Assembly (NCBI GenBank): GCA_040768665.1
Contig: JAXGMN010000023.1
Location: 124,001-188,000 of the forward strand
Length of the DNA: 64,000 nucleotides
Direction of reading: 5' to 3'
Source of the DNA: JABWBD01 sp040768665
GTDB lineage: Bacteria; Planctomycetota; Planctomycetia; Pirellulales; Thermoguttaceae
Position numbers and translations under genes: made by a program. The notes beneath the pieces are model-generated. The model was not told where the DNA came from, did not search any database, and saw nothing but the letters and a program-made list of their open reading frames with translations. Positions 23,771-33,015 of this stretch are shown one piece after another (the first letter of the stretch is position 1; every line of letters starts with the position of its first letter).

Positions 23771-25305
23771 ATGAAATCCGGCACAACAGTTGGAATCACG
23801 GTTCTGGGCGCCGGCATGCTCGCTGGCATCCTTATTCTCGATACGGCCGCGGCGGGCGACTGGGCGCATGGTGCGGGTCCGACGGGAAGAATATGGTTTC
23901 GGCCGAAAAGGGCCTGCCGGAATCGTTCTCGCCGGGCAGGAAGCGAAACGACGGCACGATCGACCTGTCGACGGCGGAGAACGTGAAATGGGGAGTCAAG
24001 GTGGGCGACGCCTTCTACTCGACCCCGTCGGTGGTCAACGGGCGGGTGTACGTCGGCGGCCTGGAGGAACAGAACGGCATCTTCGTGTGTTTCAACGCCG
24101 CGACCGGCGAACGCCTCTGGAAATGGACGGCCCCGCCGCGGGAAATGCCCCGGGAAATCGACGGCTTTTCGATCGGCGCCGCCACAATTCCGCACCAGCT
24201 CGGGGTCTGCGCGTCGGCTACCGTCGAAGGCGATCGGCTCTATTTCGTCTCCAACCGCTTCGACCTCGTCTGCCTGGACACCGATGGGCGCGAGATATGG
24301 ACCTACGATATGTGCGAAGAGTTGGGCGTGTTTCCCTGCGACGCCTCCAATGGTTCTCCGCTGATCGTGGGCGACCTTTTGTACGTGACGACGAGCAACG
24401 GTGTGGACCACAATTCGTTTTCCAATCCAGCCAGAGAGGTCGACCGTAAGATACCGGCGCCCGACGCGCCGAATTTGATCGTGGTCGACAAGCGGGATGG
24501 CCGGCTTGTGGCCACCGACGATGCGCCGATTTTGGATCGCCTGCTGCACGGCCAGTGGTCGTCGCCCTCGCTCGGCAAGGTTGGCGACCGTACGCTCGTG
24601 TTCTACGGCGGTGGCGACGGGTTCTGCTATGCGTTGGAGGCCCTCTCGTCGGTTCCGGAGGAGCCGGTGCGGCTGAAGACGGTCTGGCGGTGCGACTGCA
24701 TTCCGGACGAATACAAAGAGACGGGCGAATACGACCGGATCACGCATTTCTGCCTGGGCGACAAGCGGGTGCGAGGCACGCTGAATAAGCACGACGGCGC
24801 GTTCGTGGGCATGAGCGGGATCATCGCGACTCCGGTCTTCGTGAACGAGCGGGTGTATCTGGCGATCGGACGCGATCCGGCCCATGGCCGTGGACGCGGC
24901 GCGGTGCACTGCATCGACGCTCGAGGACGCGGCGACCATACCGCCGGCGGCAAGATCTGGACCTATCAGGGCCTGGATCGCACGCTTTCCACAACTTCGG
25001 TGTGCGATGGTCTGGTCTACATCTCCGACGTCGGGGGGCGGCTCCATTGCCTCGATGCCGATTCGGGCACCTGCTACTGGGTCCATGACGCGAAGTGCGA
25101 AACATGGGGATCCACGCTGGTGGCCGACGGGAAAGTCTATATGCCCACCTCGAGAGCCCTTTGGATCCTGGCGACCGGCAAGGAGTTGAAAATCCTCGAT
25201 CACATCACGCTCGGGGCGAAGGTCTACGCCTCGCCCGTCGCGGCTGAGGGAACGCTCTTTGTGGCCACCAACGCGGGTTGGCTGTGGGCGGTTGGCAGAC
25301 CGTAG
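23771..25305 (+). pseudogene. PQQ-like beta-propeller protein, one-base frameshift after the signal peptide
   Basis: The first frame gives a signal peptide (TTVGITVLGAGMLAGILILD, then TAAAGDWAH). One base appears missing near 23868; the next frame continues GSDGKNMVSAEKGLPESFS and runs 470 residues to 25305 with repeated blades (VVNGRVYVGGLEEQN, GKIWTYQGLDRTLS, VADGKVYMPTS, SPVAAEGTLFVATN). Such proteins are periplasmic propellers of dehydrogenase-like or scaffold function; no catalytic site is assigned. The shift may be a sequencing error, because everything after it is intact. Confidence 0.7.
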
Positions 25306-25316
25306 GGAAAGGAGTA

Positions 25317-25588
25317 TTCCCACCGGCGCGGGGCCGGCGGGGTGGAAAAGGAGGTGCTGTGCGGCGGCGTAGTTGCCAAACCGGTTCCCACCGGCACGGG
25401 GCCGGCGGGGTCGAGAATGAGGTGCTGTGCGGCGGCGTAGTTGCCAAACCGGTTCCCACCGGCACGGGGCCGGCGGGGTGGAGAATGAGGTGCTGTGCGG
25501 CGGCGTAGTTGTCAAACCAGTTCCCACCGGCACGGGGCCGGCGGGGGGGAGAAGGAGGTGCTGTGCGGAACGCCCTCGGCCTGAGGTG
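25317..25588. repeat. Four tandem copies of a 68-bp repeat containing a hairpin
   Basis: Copies start at 25317, 25385, 25453 and 25521, each with TTCCCACCGGC...GCCGGCGGG, able to form a GC hairpin, followed by GAGGTGCTGTGCGGCGGCGT. The fourth copy is incomplete. It fills the gap between the propeller gene and the next oxidoreductase. No ORF is credible here. Confidence 0.85.
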
Positions 25589-25707
25589 TTGCCCCCGGTC
25601 TGTCGGTCGACTATGCTCAGAGTGAACGGCGGACGCAACGAATGTGCGGACCCTCGCAGAGAAGCGTTCGCGACAAGAGAATGCCCACGAAACGAGGAGT
25701 AGGAACC

Positions 25708-27108
25708 ATGAGGCGTGAAGAATCGTCGACCTCCCCATCGCTCTCGCGCCGCGATTTCTTGAGTTGGAGCGGAAAGCTGGCCGCGGGGTCTGCTCTGGCC
25801 GGCGTCGCGATTCCGCACGTTCATGCCGGCGAGGATAACACGATCCGCCTGGCGTTGATCGGATGCGGCGGACGGGGGAGCGGGGCCGTGGCCAATGCGC
25901 TGACGGTTCCCAACGGCAACGCCAAGCTGATCGCGATGGCCGACGTGTTCGAACAACGGCTCACCGCCTCGCACAAGAACCTGGGCCGCGAATTCGGCGA
26001 CGCCGTCGACGTTCCCCAGGACCGGCAGTTTCTCGGCTTCGACGCCTACCGCAAGGCGATCGACTGCCTGCGGCCCGGGGACGTGGCCTTGCTGACGACC
26101 CATTCGGGTTTCCGGCCGACGCACCTGGAATACGCGGTGAAGAAGGGGGTGAACGTCTTCATGGAGAAGAGTTTTGCCCCTGACCCGGTGGGGATCAGGC
26201 GGATCATCCGCGCGGGCGAGGAGGCCGAGAAGAAGAACCTGAAGATCGCCGCCGGGCTCATGTGCCGCCATTCACCCGCCCGGCAGGCGCTGATTCAGAA
26301 GATTCGCGACGGAGAGATGGGCGACATTCAGCTCATCCGAGCCTATCGCATGGATGCCGGCGGCGGGCTGCGCCCGCGAAAGCCGAACGAGGAAACCAAC
26401 GAGCTGATGTGGCAGATCCGCCGTGCCCCGTGGTTCTTGTGGGGTTCGTCGGGCCGGTTCATCGGACTGATGGTCCACCAGATCGACGAGTGCTGCTGGA
26501 TCAAGGACGCCTGGCCGGCCTCCGTGCACGGCGTGGGCGGACGGATCGCCAACAGTCCGGATTGCAGCGAGAACCACGACTCGTACTCGATCGAGTACAC
26601 GTTCCCCGACGGCACCAAGGCGATGGTCGTAGGCCGGTACATCCCGAATTGCTACAACGAATTCGCCACGTTCGTCCACGGAACGAAGTGTGCGGCGCAG
26701 TTCTCGGGCAACATCCACGCCCCGACGGTGCATACGTACAAGGACCAGCGAGTCGACGCCAACAACATAAGCTGGAACTACGGCTACAAGGAAGACAAGA
26801 CGTGGTCGACGCGGTTCCGAGGCAAAGAGAGCCCGTGGCAGGAAGAGTGGAACGTGCTGTTGGCCGCGATCCGCGAAGACCGGCCGCACAACGAGGCAAA
26901 GCGGGCGGCTTACGCGGACCTGGCCTCGATCATGGGGCGTGCGGCGGTGCACTCAGGCAAGGTCATTACGTGGGAGGAGGCGATGGCGTCGAACTTCCAG
27001 TTCTGCCCGGAAATCGACACGCTGGACGAGACGAGTTCTCCTCCTGTTCAGCCCGACGCCGAGGGCCATTACGCGCCGCCGGTGCCGGGGGCGTGGACGG
27101 AGATTTGA
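25708..27108 (+). CDS. Tat-exported Gfo/Idh/MocA family oxidoreductase
   Basis: The 466-residue protein starts at ATG 25708 after GAGGAGTAGG. The Tat motif SRRDFLSWSGK is followed by a hydrophobic stretch and an Ala-His-Ala-Gly cleavage region. The Rossmann motif LALIGCGGRGSGAV, MADVFEQRL, the EKSFAPDP segment at the usual EKP position and a substrate-side GLMCRHSPARQAL all fit. These are exported NAD(P)-dependent oxidoreductases of sugar-like substrates. Two of the three such genes in this window are Tat proteins, suggesting a periplasmic carbohydrate programme. Confidence 0.85.
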   Translation: MRREESSTSPSLSRRDFLSWSGKLAAGSALAGVAIPHVHAGEDNTIRLALIGCGGRGSGAVANALTVPNGNAKLIAMADVFEQRLTASHKNLGREFGDAVDVPQDRQFLGFDAYRKAIDCLRPGDVALLTTHSGFRPTHLEYAVKKGVNVFMEKSFAPDPVGIRRIIRAGEEAEKKNLKIAAGLMCRHSPARQALIQKIRDGEMGDIQLIRAYRMDAGGGLRPRKPNEETNELMWQIRRAPWFLWGSSGRFIGLMVHQIDECCWIKDAWPASVHGVGGRIANSPDCSENHDSYSIEYTFPDGTKAMVVGRYIPNCYNEFATFVHGTKCAAQFSGNIHAPTVHTYKDQRVDANNISWNYGYKEDKTWSTRFRGKESPWQEEWNVLLAAIREDRPHNEAKRAAYADLASIMGRAAVHSGKVITWEEAMASNFQFCPEIDTLDETSSPPVQPDAEGHYAPPVPGAWTEI

Positions 27109-27141
27109 GCGGGCGATTGGGGCCGGGGCGATTCCAGGATT

Positions 27142-27221
27142 TGTAACCGTTCGCGCGCGCGGCCGGGGACTGCTCCATTTTTCGGCCAGTTGGGGCGTTT
27201 TGGCGCGAAACACGTTGGCCG
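27142..27221. repeat. REP-like palindrome, subfamily a, right end missing
   Basis: GGGGACTGCTCCATTTTTCG and GCGCGAAACACGTTGGCC match the copy at 14684, but the terminal ATGGACCTGTCCCC is absent where the next element begins. Confidence 0.65.
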
Positions 27222-27225
27222 GGGT

Positions 27226-27310
27226 AAAAACGGGGACAGGCACCGCAACGAATAGCGGTTTAGCTAGAGCGACCACACAAGATGTTGCGGAGCCAGTCCC
27301 CGTTATTATC
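27226..27310. repeat. REP-like palindrome, subfamily b, abutting the truncated copy
   Basis: AAAAACGGGGACAGGCACCG to TTGCGGAGCCAGTCCCCGTT. It seems to have replaced the end of its neighbour. Confidence 0.75.
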
Positions 27311-27430
27311 AGCCCAGGGTCGCGCTCACTCTGAACTCCGGCGACATTCTCGATGTTCTCCCGCACCCATCCGGCGTGTTCAAGGTTACGGCTGTGTGGA
27401 GATCGAAGATCGGTTGGCTGTAAACGCCGT

Positions 27431-27512
27431 GGAAGAGGACAGGCACCGCAACATCTTGTGGCTGTCGTCAAGTCAAGCCACTACCGGTTGCAGAGCCGGT
27501 CTTCTTCAGCAG
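27431..27512. repeat. REP-like palindrome, subfamily b, degenerate
   Basis: GAAGAGGACAGGCACCGCAA to TTGCAGAGCCGGTCTTCTTC keeps arm complementarity while both arms have changed (GAAGA/TCTTC), which suggests hairpin maintenance. The 27109-27652 gap carries only these three repeats. Confidence 0.65.
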
Positions 27513-27652
27513 TGTCCCCATGCCCCGGAAATTTGACGCCCAGCCGGCCCGGGGCATCTGGATGGGGAGGGGGGGACTACGTAGAATTGCCCTCAGGGCA
27601 TCGACGCGGCGGCTGGTCCGAGAAAGACCGCACTCGAAGATAAGGGTCAGGG

Positions 27653-30307
27653 ATGTCACGGGTACTGCAGAGACTGTTTTGGTGGTTCGCTCGCTGCATG
27701 CTGCGGCTGCGGTACCGGGTGCGCGTGATCGGAGCCGAGGAACTGGACGGGCTGAATGGGCCGACGCTCTTCATGCCTAACCACCCCGCGTACATCGACC
27801 CGCCGCTCGTCTTCAGCCACATCCGCTACGGTGCCCCCATCCGCCCGGTCGTTACCGAGTCGATGTATCGCCGGGCGGCGCTCTATCCGCTCATGCGGCT
27901 GGTCGAGGCCATGGAAGTCCCGGAACTGGCCGAACACAGCCACGGCGCGCGCGAACAAACCCTCGCGATGATCGATGCGGTGGTCGAAGGGCTCGGCCGG
28001 GGCGAGAGCTTTCTGATCTACCCGTCGGGCCGGGCCCAACGCCGTGGACTGGAGCGCATCGGCGCCGCGCGGGCCGCTGCCGAAATCCTCCAGCGGTCGC
28101 CCCAGGCGAACATCGTCCTGGTGCGGACCCGCGGTGTCTGGGGAAGCATGTTCTCCTACGCGCGGACAGGCGATCCGCCTAAGCTGGCGAAATGCTCGCT
28201 CCGCGCTATCGGCTGGATGATTGCCAATCTGCTGGTTTTCGCCCCGCGCCGCGAGGTCACGATCACTGTCGAGCGGCTCCACCGCAACCGTCTGCCCGGC
28301 GTCGACCGCGAACGGCTCAATCCGTTCTTGGAGGCATGGTACAACGTCGAAGGGCAGGAGATGCCGACGTTCGTCCCCTACCATTTCCTGTTCGGTCCCC
28401 GGCAGTTCCGTTTCCCCGAGTTGGACGCGGCCCAGGAAATCGATCTGTCCGACATCAAGCCGGCCACCATCCGCGCGGTTCACGAGATGCTCGAGGAGCA
28501 TCTTGGCCGACAACTGCCGGAGGAAGACAGACAGCCGGAGACAACGCTTGAACAACTCGGGCTCGATAGTCTGGAGCGCATGGAGATCGCCCTGAAGATC
28601 GAAGACCGGTTCGGCTTCCGTTCGGATCGCGTCGCCGACACGCTGGGCGAACTCTGGGCCCTCGCCGCGGGCGTTGGCAACGGCGCGGACGGTAAGGCGA
28701 TTGCGGTGCCGCCGCTTTGGCGGCGCGAGCCGAGTACTCTCGAGCCGGCGGCCGTCCTCGGCGCGACGCTCGGCGAAGCGTTTGTGCGTCGAGTCCTGTG
28801 CCATCCGGACGACGTGGCCGTCGCCGATCGGATCTCCGGAGCGCTCACATTCCGGCGGCTTCTGGTCGGATCAAGGCTTCTGAGCCGGCGATTGGCTGCG
28901 CTGCCGGGCGAAGCCGTGGGCATCATGCTCCCCGCCTCCGTGGCGGGCGACGTCGTTTTTTTCGCTGCCCATCTGGCCGGCAAACTTCCGGCCTTGCTCA
29001 ATTGGACGACCGGCCCGGGAAATCTTGCCCATGCGGTTGAGAAGCTCAAGATCACGCGCGTGGTCACCTCGCGCAAACTGATCGACCGGCTGGGTATCGA
29101 GATCCGCGGCGCCGAGTATGTCTTCCTGGAAGACCTGAGGGCGGAAATCGGAAAGCTGGAGTCGCTTGCGGTCCTTCTGGGCACCTACATCGCTCCCAAA
29201 CGGCTCCTTCGCAGGCTGCCCAAGCCGGACCCCGACACCCCTGCCGTCGTGTTGTTTACGTCAGGCTCGGAAAGCACGCCCAAGGCCGTCCCCCTTAGCC
29301 ACCATAATTTGATCAGCAACCTCCGGGCGTCGATCGCGGTGCTGGAACTGACACCCGCTGACTCGCTGCTCGCCTTTCTACCACCCTTCCATAGTTTCGG
29401 CCTGTTGGGAAACGTGCTGGCGCCGATTCTTGGCGGAGTCCGCGCAGTGCACCATCCCGACCCGACGGACGCCGCCGGCCTGGTCGCGACCGCGGCCGCC
29501 TACCAGACGAGCATCATCGTGACCACGCCCACGTTCCTCGGCTACATGTTCGCCGTAGCCGGCCCGGACGACCTCCGCTCGCTTCGCGTGGTGGTCACGG
29601 GCGCCGAGAAGTGTCCGGAAGCGATTTTCAACCGGGCCCGCGAACTGGCCCCATCGGCGAAAATCATCGAAGGCTACGGGATTACGGAGTGCTCGCCGGT
29701 CGTGGCGGGCAATCGTCTGGACCGGATCAAGCAAGGCACGGTCGGTCCGCCGTTGGAGGGCGTGGAGATCTGCGTCGTCGACCCCGACACGAAACAGCCG
29801 CAGCCGGCCGGGGCGACCGGAATCCTGCTGGTCCGGGGCCCCTCGGTCTTCTCCGGCTACCTCGATTACGACGGCCCCGATCCTTTCGTGGAAGTAGGCG
29901 GCAAACGCTGGTACTACACCGGCGACCTGGTGCAGGTGGACGAGGACAACTACATCCGGTTCTGCGGTCGACTGAAGCGGTTCCTGAAGGTAGGGGGCGA
30001 AATGGTCTCGCTGCCGGCACTCGAGGAGCCACTGGCCCGGTTCTACGCGCCGACGGAAGACGGCCCTCAGGTCGCCGTCGAAGGATTGGAAACCCCCGAT
30101 GGCCGCTGGATCGTACTTTTCACCACGCGCGACCTCACCCTCCGCGACGCGAACAAGATCCTCGCCGACGCCGGTTTCCGCGGCGTGATGCGAATCGACG
30201 AAGTCCGTCGCGTCGAGGCAATTCCGGTGTTGGGGACGGGCAAGACCGACTACAAGGTCCTCCGCAACGAGATCGCCGAAACGGTCCAGGGACCCTCGCT
30301 GACCTAG
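27653..30307 (+). CDS. Aas-like fusion: acyltransferase, acyl carrier domain, AMP-forming acyl ligase
   Basis: The 884-residue protein has three parts. Residues about 1-230 are a PlsC-type acyltransferase with FMPNHPAYIDPPLVF (HX4D motif) and FLIYPSGRAQRRG. Residues about 260-340 are an acyl-carrier-like domain with GLDSLERMEIA, whose serine could carry phosphopantetheine. Residues about 370-880 are an ANL-family ligase with VVLFTSGSESTPKAVPLSH, GYGITECSPV and YYTGDLVQVDEDNYIRFCGR plus GTGKTDYKV. It resembles Aas, which re-acylates lysophospholipids with free fatty acid, with an additional carrier domain. Membrane-associated action is inferred. Confidence 0.85.
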   Translation: MSRVLQRLFWWFARCMLRLRYRVRVIGAEELDGLNGPTLFMPNHPAYIDPPLVFSHIRYGAPIRPVVTESMYRRAALYPLMRLVEAMEVPELAEHSHGAREQTLAMIDAVVEGLGRGESFLIYPSGRAQRRGLERIGAARAAAEILQRSPQANIVLVRTRGVWGSMFSYARTGDPPKLAKCSLRAIGWMIANLLVFAPRREVTITVERLHRNRLPGVDRERLNPFLEAWYNVEGQEMPTFVPYHFLFGPRQFRFPELDAAQEIDLSDIKPATIRAVHEMLEEHLGRQLPEEDRQPETTLEQLGLDSLERMEIALKIEDRFGFRSDRVADTLGELWALAAGVGNGADGKAIAVPPLWRREPSTLEPAAVLGATLGEAFVRRVLCHPDDVAVADRISGALTFRRLLVGSRLLSRRLAALPGEAVGIMLPASVAGDVVFFAAHLAGKLPALLNWTTGPGNLAHAVEKLKITRVVTSRKLIDRLGIEIRGAEYVFLEDLRAEIGKLESLAVLLGTYIAPKRLLRRLPKPDPDTPAVVLFTSGSESTPKAVPLSHHNLISNLRASIAVLELTPADSLLAFLPPFHSFGLLGNVLAPILGGVRAVHHPDPTDAAGLVATAAAYQTSIIVTTPTFLGYMFAVAGPDDLRSLRVVVTGAEKCPEAIFNRARELAPSAKIIEGYGITECSPVVAGNRLDRIKQGTVGPPLEGVEICVVDPDTKQPQPAGATGILLVRGPSVFSGYLDYDGPDPFVEVGGKRWYYTGDLVQVDEDNYIRFCGRLKRFLKVGGEMVSLPALEEPLARFYAPTEDGPQVAVEGLETPDGRWIVLFTTRDLTLRDANKILADAGFRGVMRIDEVRRVEAIPVLGTGKTDYKVLRNEIAETVQGPSLT

Positions 30308-30319
30308 AGCGCCGACGCC

Positions 30320-32350
30320 ATGCCTTCCGATGCTCATAAGCCGTACAAACAATTCCATTACTGGTTCGACGCCGTCGGTGAGCCGGTGCTGCTGGTGTCG
30401 GGAAGCGGCGTCGTGCTTGCCGCGAACAAGAGCTTTTTGCGGTTCTCCGGCCTTGCGGAAATGCTCGGCAAAAGACTATCGCGATTCACTTCGGCCCCGC
30501 CCGAGGCGGTCAACCATTACGTCGAAGCTTGCTCGACCAGCCTTGAGCCGATCGAGGGCTCCCTGATTCTCCAGGACCACCGCGGCAAGCTGCTCAGTTT
30601 CCGGTGCGAGGGGACGCTGCTGGCCTCTCATCCGCGGCCGGCCGGCCGTCGCGTTTTGTTGAGGCTATTCTCCCCGACTCGATCCGCGCCCCCGCCGGCC
30701 GGCGAGGCGGTGGCGCGGGCCGTGCGCGACCGCGATATCGAAAACCAGTTGAGGACGCGCCTCGAGCAGCTTGCCGCGACGGAGGCCCAGGTTCGTTCGG
30801 TGATCGAGACGATCGTCGACGGCGTCATCACGATCGACGAGAACGGAATCATCCTGTCGGCCAATCAGGCGACCGAGCGAATTTTTGGCTATACGGTCGA
30901 CGAACTGTTCGGGCAGAATGTCTCGATCCTGATGCCCGAGCCTTACCGGACCCAGCACGATCGCTATGTCGCCAATTATTTGCGCACCGGCCGCGCGAAA
31001 GTCATCGGGATCGGCCGGGAGATCATGGCACAGCGCAAGGACGGCTCGCAGTTTCCGGTTTACCTCGCAATCAGCGAATTTCGCACGGATGGCCGGCGTT
31101 ATTTCACCGGCGTCGTGCGCGACGTCACGGAACGGAAACGGAGCGAAAACGTCGCCCACTTCTTGGCCGACGCAAGCCGGTCGTTGGGAATGGTCCTGGA
31201 TTATGCGAGTACGCTCCAGAAAATCGCCTACCTGGCGGTGCCCTTCTTCGCCGAATGGTGCACCGTCCACATGGTTCAGGACGACGGTTCGCTCATTCAG
31301 CTTGCAGCGGCCCATATCGATCCCGACAAGTCGGCTCTCGCGCAGGAGATTGGGAGTCGGTCTCCCCTGGCCCCCGACAGCCCGGCCGGTCCTGCACACA
31401 TCCTCAAGACCGGCAAGCCGGAACTGATCGCCGAAGTCTCGGGTTCTCTGATCGAGAGCGTCGCGCCCGATCCGGAGCACCGAATTGTCCTGCGGGAGCT
31501 TGGGCTCGACTCCTACATGGGAGTGCCGCTGCGACTGCGGGGAAAGGTCTTCGGTATCATCTCTTTCTATTCCGCCGATCCGCAGCGGAAGTACGACTCC
31601 ATCGACCTCGCCGTGGCCGAAGACCTTGCCAACCGGGCTGCCACCGCCATCGAAAACTCGCTGCTTTACCGGGAGCTCCGCGACGCGGACCGCCGCAAGG
31701 ATGAATTTCTTGCCATGCTTTCCCACGAGCTCCGCACCCCGCTGGCTCCGATCCAAAGCGGTCTCGACTTCCTGAACGTCCGGGGCGTCGAGCCCGACGT
31801 GGTAAGTGCGATGCAACAGCCGGTCGGGCACCTGGTGCGGCTGGCCGACGACTTATTGGACATCTCCCGCATCGTCCGGGACAAGGGGGAACTCCGCCGA
31901 GAACCGATCCACTTGCCCGTTCAGCAGCCGGCCCCGAGCGAACCTGTTCCGGAGGCATCCTCGCCACCGCCGCCAGGCCGCCGAATCCTCATCGTGGAAG
32001 ATAACGTGGCCACGGCCAGGATCCTCGCAAAAGTGCTTTCCGAACTTGGCAGCCATGACGTCCATATGGTCCACGATGGTCTCTCGGCCCTGGAGGCGGC
32101 GAAAAAACACCTTCCTCAGATCGTCCTTTTGGATATCGGCCTGCCTCGAATGAACGGGTATGAGGTTGCGCAGAAGCTCCGCGAGCAGCCCGAGTTTCGC
32201 GACACGGTATTGGTGGCGCTGACCGGCTACGGGACCGAAGACGACCGGCGACGCTCGGCCGAAGTCGGATTCGACCGCCACCTGGTTAAGCCGCCGTCGT
32301 TGGAGAACCTGCAAGAGGTGCTCGCCCATCCGAGGCTCGAATCCACCTGA
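30320..32350 (+). CDS. PAS-GAF sensor with HisKA dimerisation helix and receiver, but no kinase ATPase domain
   Basis: The 676-residue protein begins with a PAS-like domain (EPVLLVSGSGVVLAANKSFL), a second PAS (VDGVITIDENGIILSANQAT, ends GVVRDVTERKR), a GAF domain (about 275-445), a HisKA helix with the phosphorylatable His (FLAMLSHELRTPLAPI), and a C-terminal receiver (ILIVEDN, IVLLDIGLPRMNGYEV, LTGYG, HLVKP). Between HisKA and the receiver there is only a proline-rich linker of about 35 residues; the HATPase_c domain is missing. It cannot autophosphorylate alone and may be a phosphorelay intermediate. It starts 12 bases after the Aas-like gene. Confidence 0.8.
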   Translation: MPSDAHKPYKQFHYWFDAVGEPVLLVSGSGVVLAANKSFLRFSGLAEMLGKRLSRFTSAPPEAVNHYVEACSTSLEPIEGSLILQDHRGKLLSFRCEGTLLASHPRPAGRRVLLRLFSPTRSAPPPAGEAVARAVRDRDIENQLRTRLEQLAATEAQVRSVIETIVDGVITIDENGIILSANQATERIFGYTVDELFGQNVSILMPEPYRTQHDRYVANYLRTGRAKVIGIGREIMAQRKDGSQFPVYLAISEFRTDGRRYFTGVVRDVTERKRSENVAHFLADASRSLGMVLDYASTLQKIAYLAVPFFAEWCTVHMVQDDGSLIQLAAAHIDPDKSALAQEIGSRSPLAPDSPAGPAHILKTGKPELIAEVSGSLIESVAPDPEHRIVLRELGLDSYMGVPLRLRGKVFGIISFYSADPQRKYDSIDLAVAEDLANRAATAIENSLLYRELRDADRRKDEFLAMLSHELRTPLAPIQSGLDFLNVRGVEPDVVSAMQQPVGHLVRLADDLLDISRIVRDKGELRREPIHLPVQQPAPSEPVPEASSPPPPGRRILIVEDNVATARILAKVLSELGSHDVHMVHDGLSALEAAKKHLPQIVLLDIGLPRMNGYEVAQKLREQPEFRDTVLVALTGYGTEDDRRRSAEVGFDRHLVKPPSLENLQEVLAHPRLEST

Positions 32351-32735
32351 CGCGCACGAGTTCGGCAAACGGACTTCTTGCTGCTTCTGCGGCACACGCG
32401 ATTTCGTCGAGCCGGTTCAAGACCGCCGGCAGCGACAAGGGATCGCTCCCGCGCGACAAAATGACGCACCGGCTGCTGAGTCCAATCGCGCTTCGGCGAG
32501 GTGCGTTGCCGAGCGGCCACGCCGAGGACTCGGCCCGAGATCGCGTGCTCGAACTCTTATCGATTGTCGCCGGCAAGAATGTCGGGTGACCGATCGAAGT
32601 CGTGGGCACACCCCCGGTCGCGGGCCGGTGATTTCCCCAGCGAAAAGCCATAAACCTCCCGAGCGACATGGCTACGGCAGAATCCTAGGATAATACTTGG
32701 TTCTCGTGAAACGGAGTTGAACTATCGGAGAAACC
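32351..32735. other. Intergenic, no feature seen
   Basis: About 385 bases without a credible ORF, repeat or hairpin beyond chance. It contains the upstream region of the BON-like gene at 32736. Confidence 0.4.
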
Positions 32736-33008
32736 ATGGATTTGCTCGTGACCGATGCAAAGCAATCCGGTGATGATTGGCAGACGCGGGTCGAAGCCAT
32801 CGCGCGCGAAGAACTGGACCAGTCGGCGTTCTATGAGGTCCGACAGGTGAAGCCGTGCGTCCGCAAGCGGATTTTGCGCCTCAACGGGAAGGTCTCAACT
32901 TACTACTTCAAGCAGATGGCGCAGGCGGCAGTGATGCACCGGCTTGAAGGGATCGTCGTGATCGAGAACGACGTGGTGGTTCAGACGGCGGGCTCCTCGC
33001 GGATGTAA
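32736..33008 (+). CDS. Small BON-like domain protein
   Basis: The 90-residue protein has one domain: VRKRILRLNGKVSTYYFKQM then AAVMHRLEGIVVIENDVVVQ. This matches the BON pattern of strand, turn (LNGKVSTYY), helix and a final strand with conserved Gly. No signal peptide is seen, so it may be cytoplasmic. It converges on the next gene, which also ends in a BON domain, with a gap of seven bases. Confidence 0.6.
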   Translation: MDLLVTDAKQSGDDWQTRVEAIAREELDQSAFYEVRQVKPCVRKRILRLNGKVSTYYFKQMAQAAVMHRLEGIVVIENDVVVQTAGSSRM

Positions 33009-33015
33009 GCGGGAC

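Noticed and set aside
23569..26271. 900-residue minus-strand ORF
   Set aside because: It is antisense to the propeller and oxidoreductase genes and crosses a palindrome and tandem repeats; no recognisable domain.
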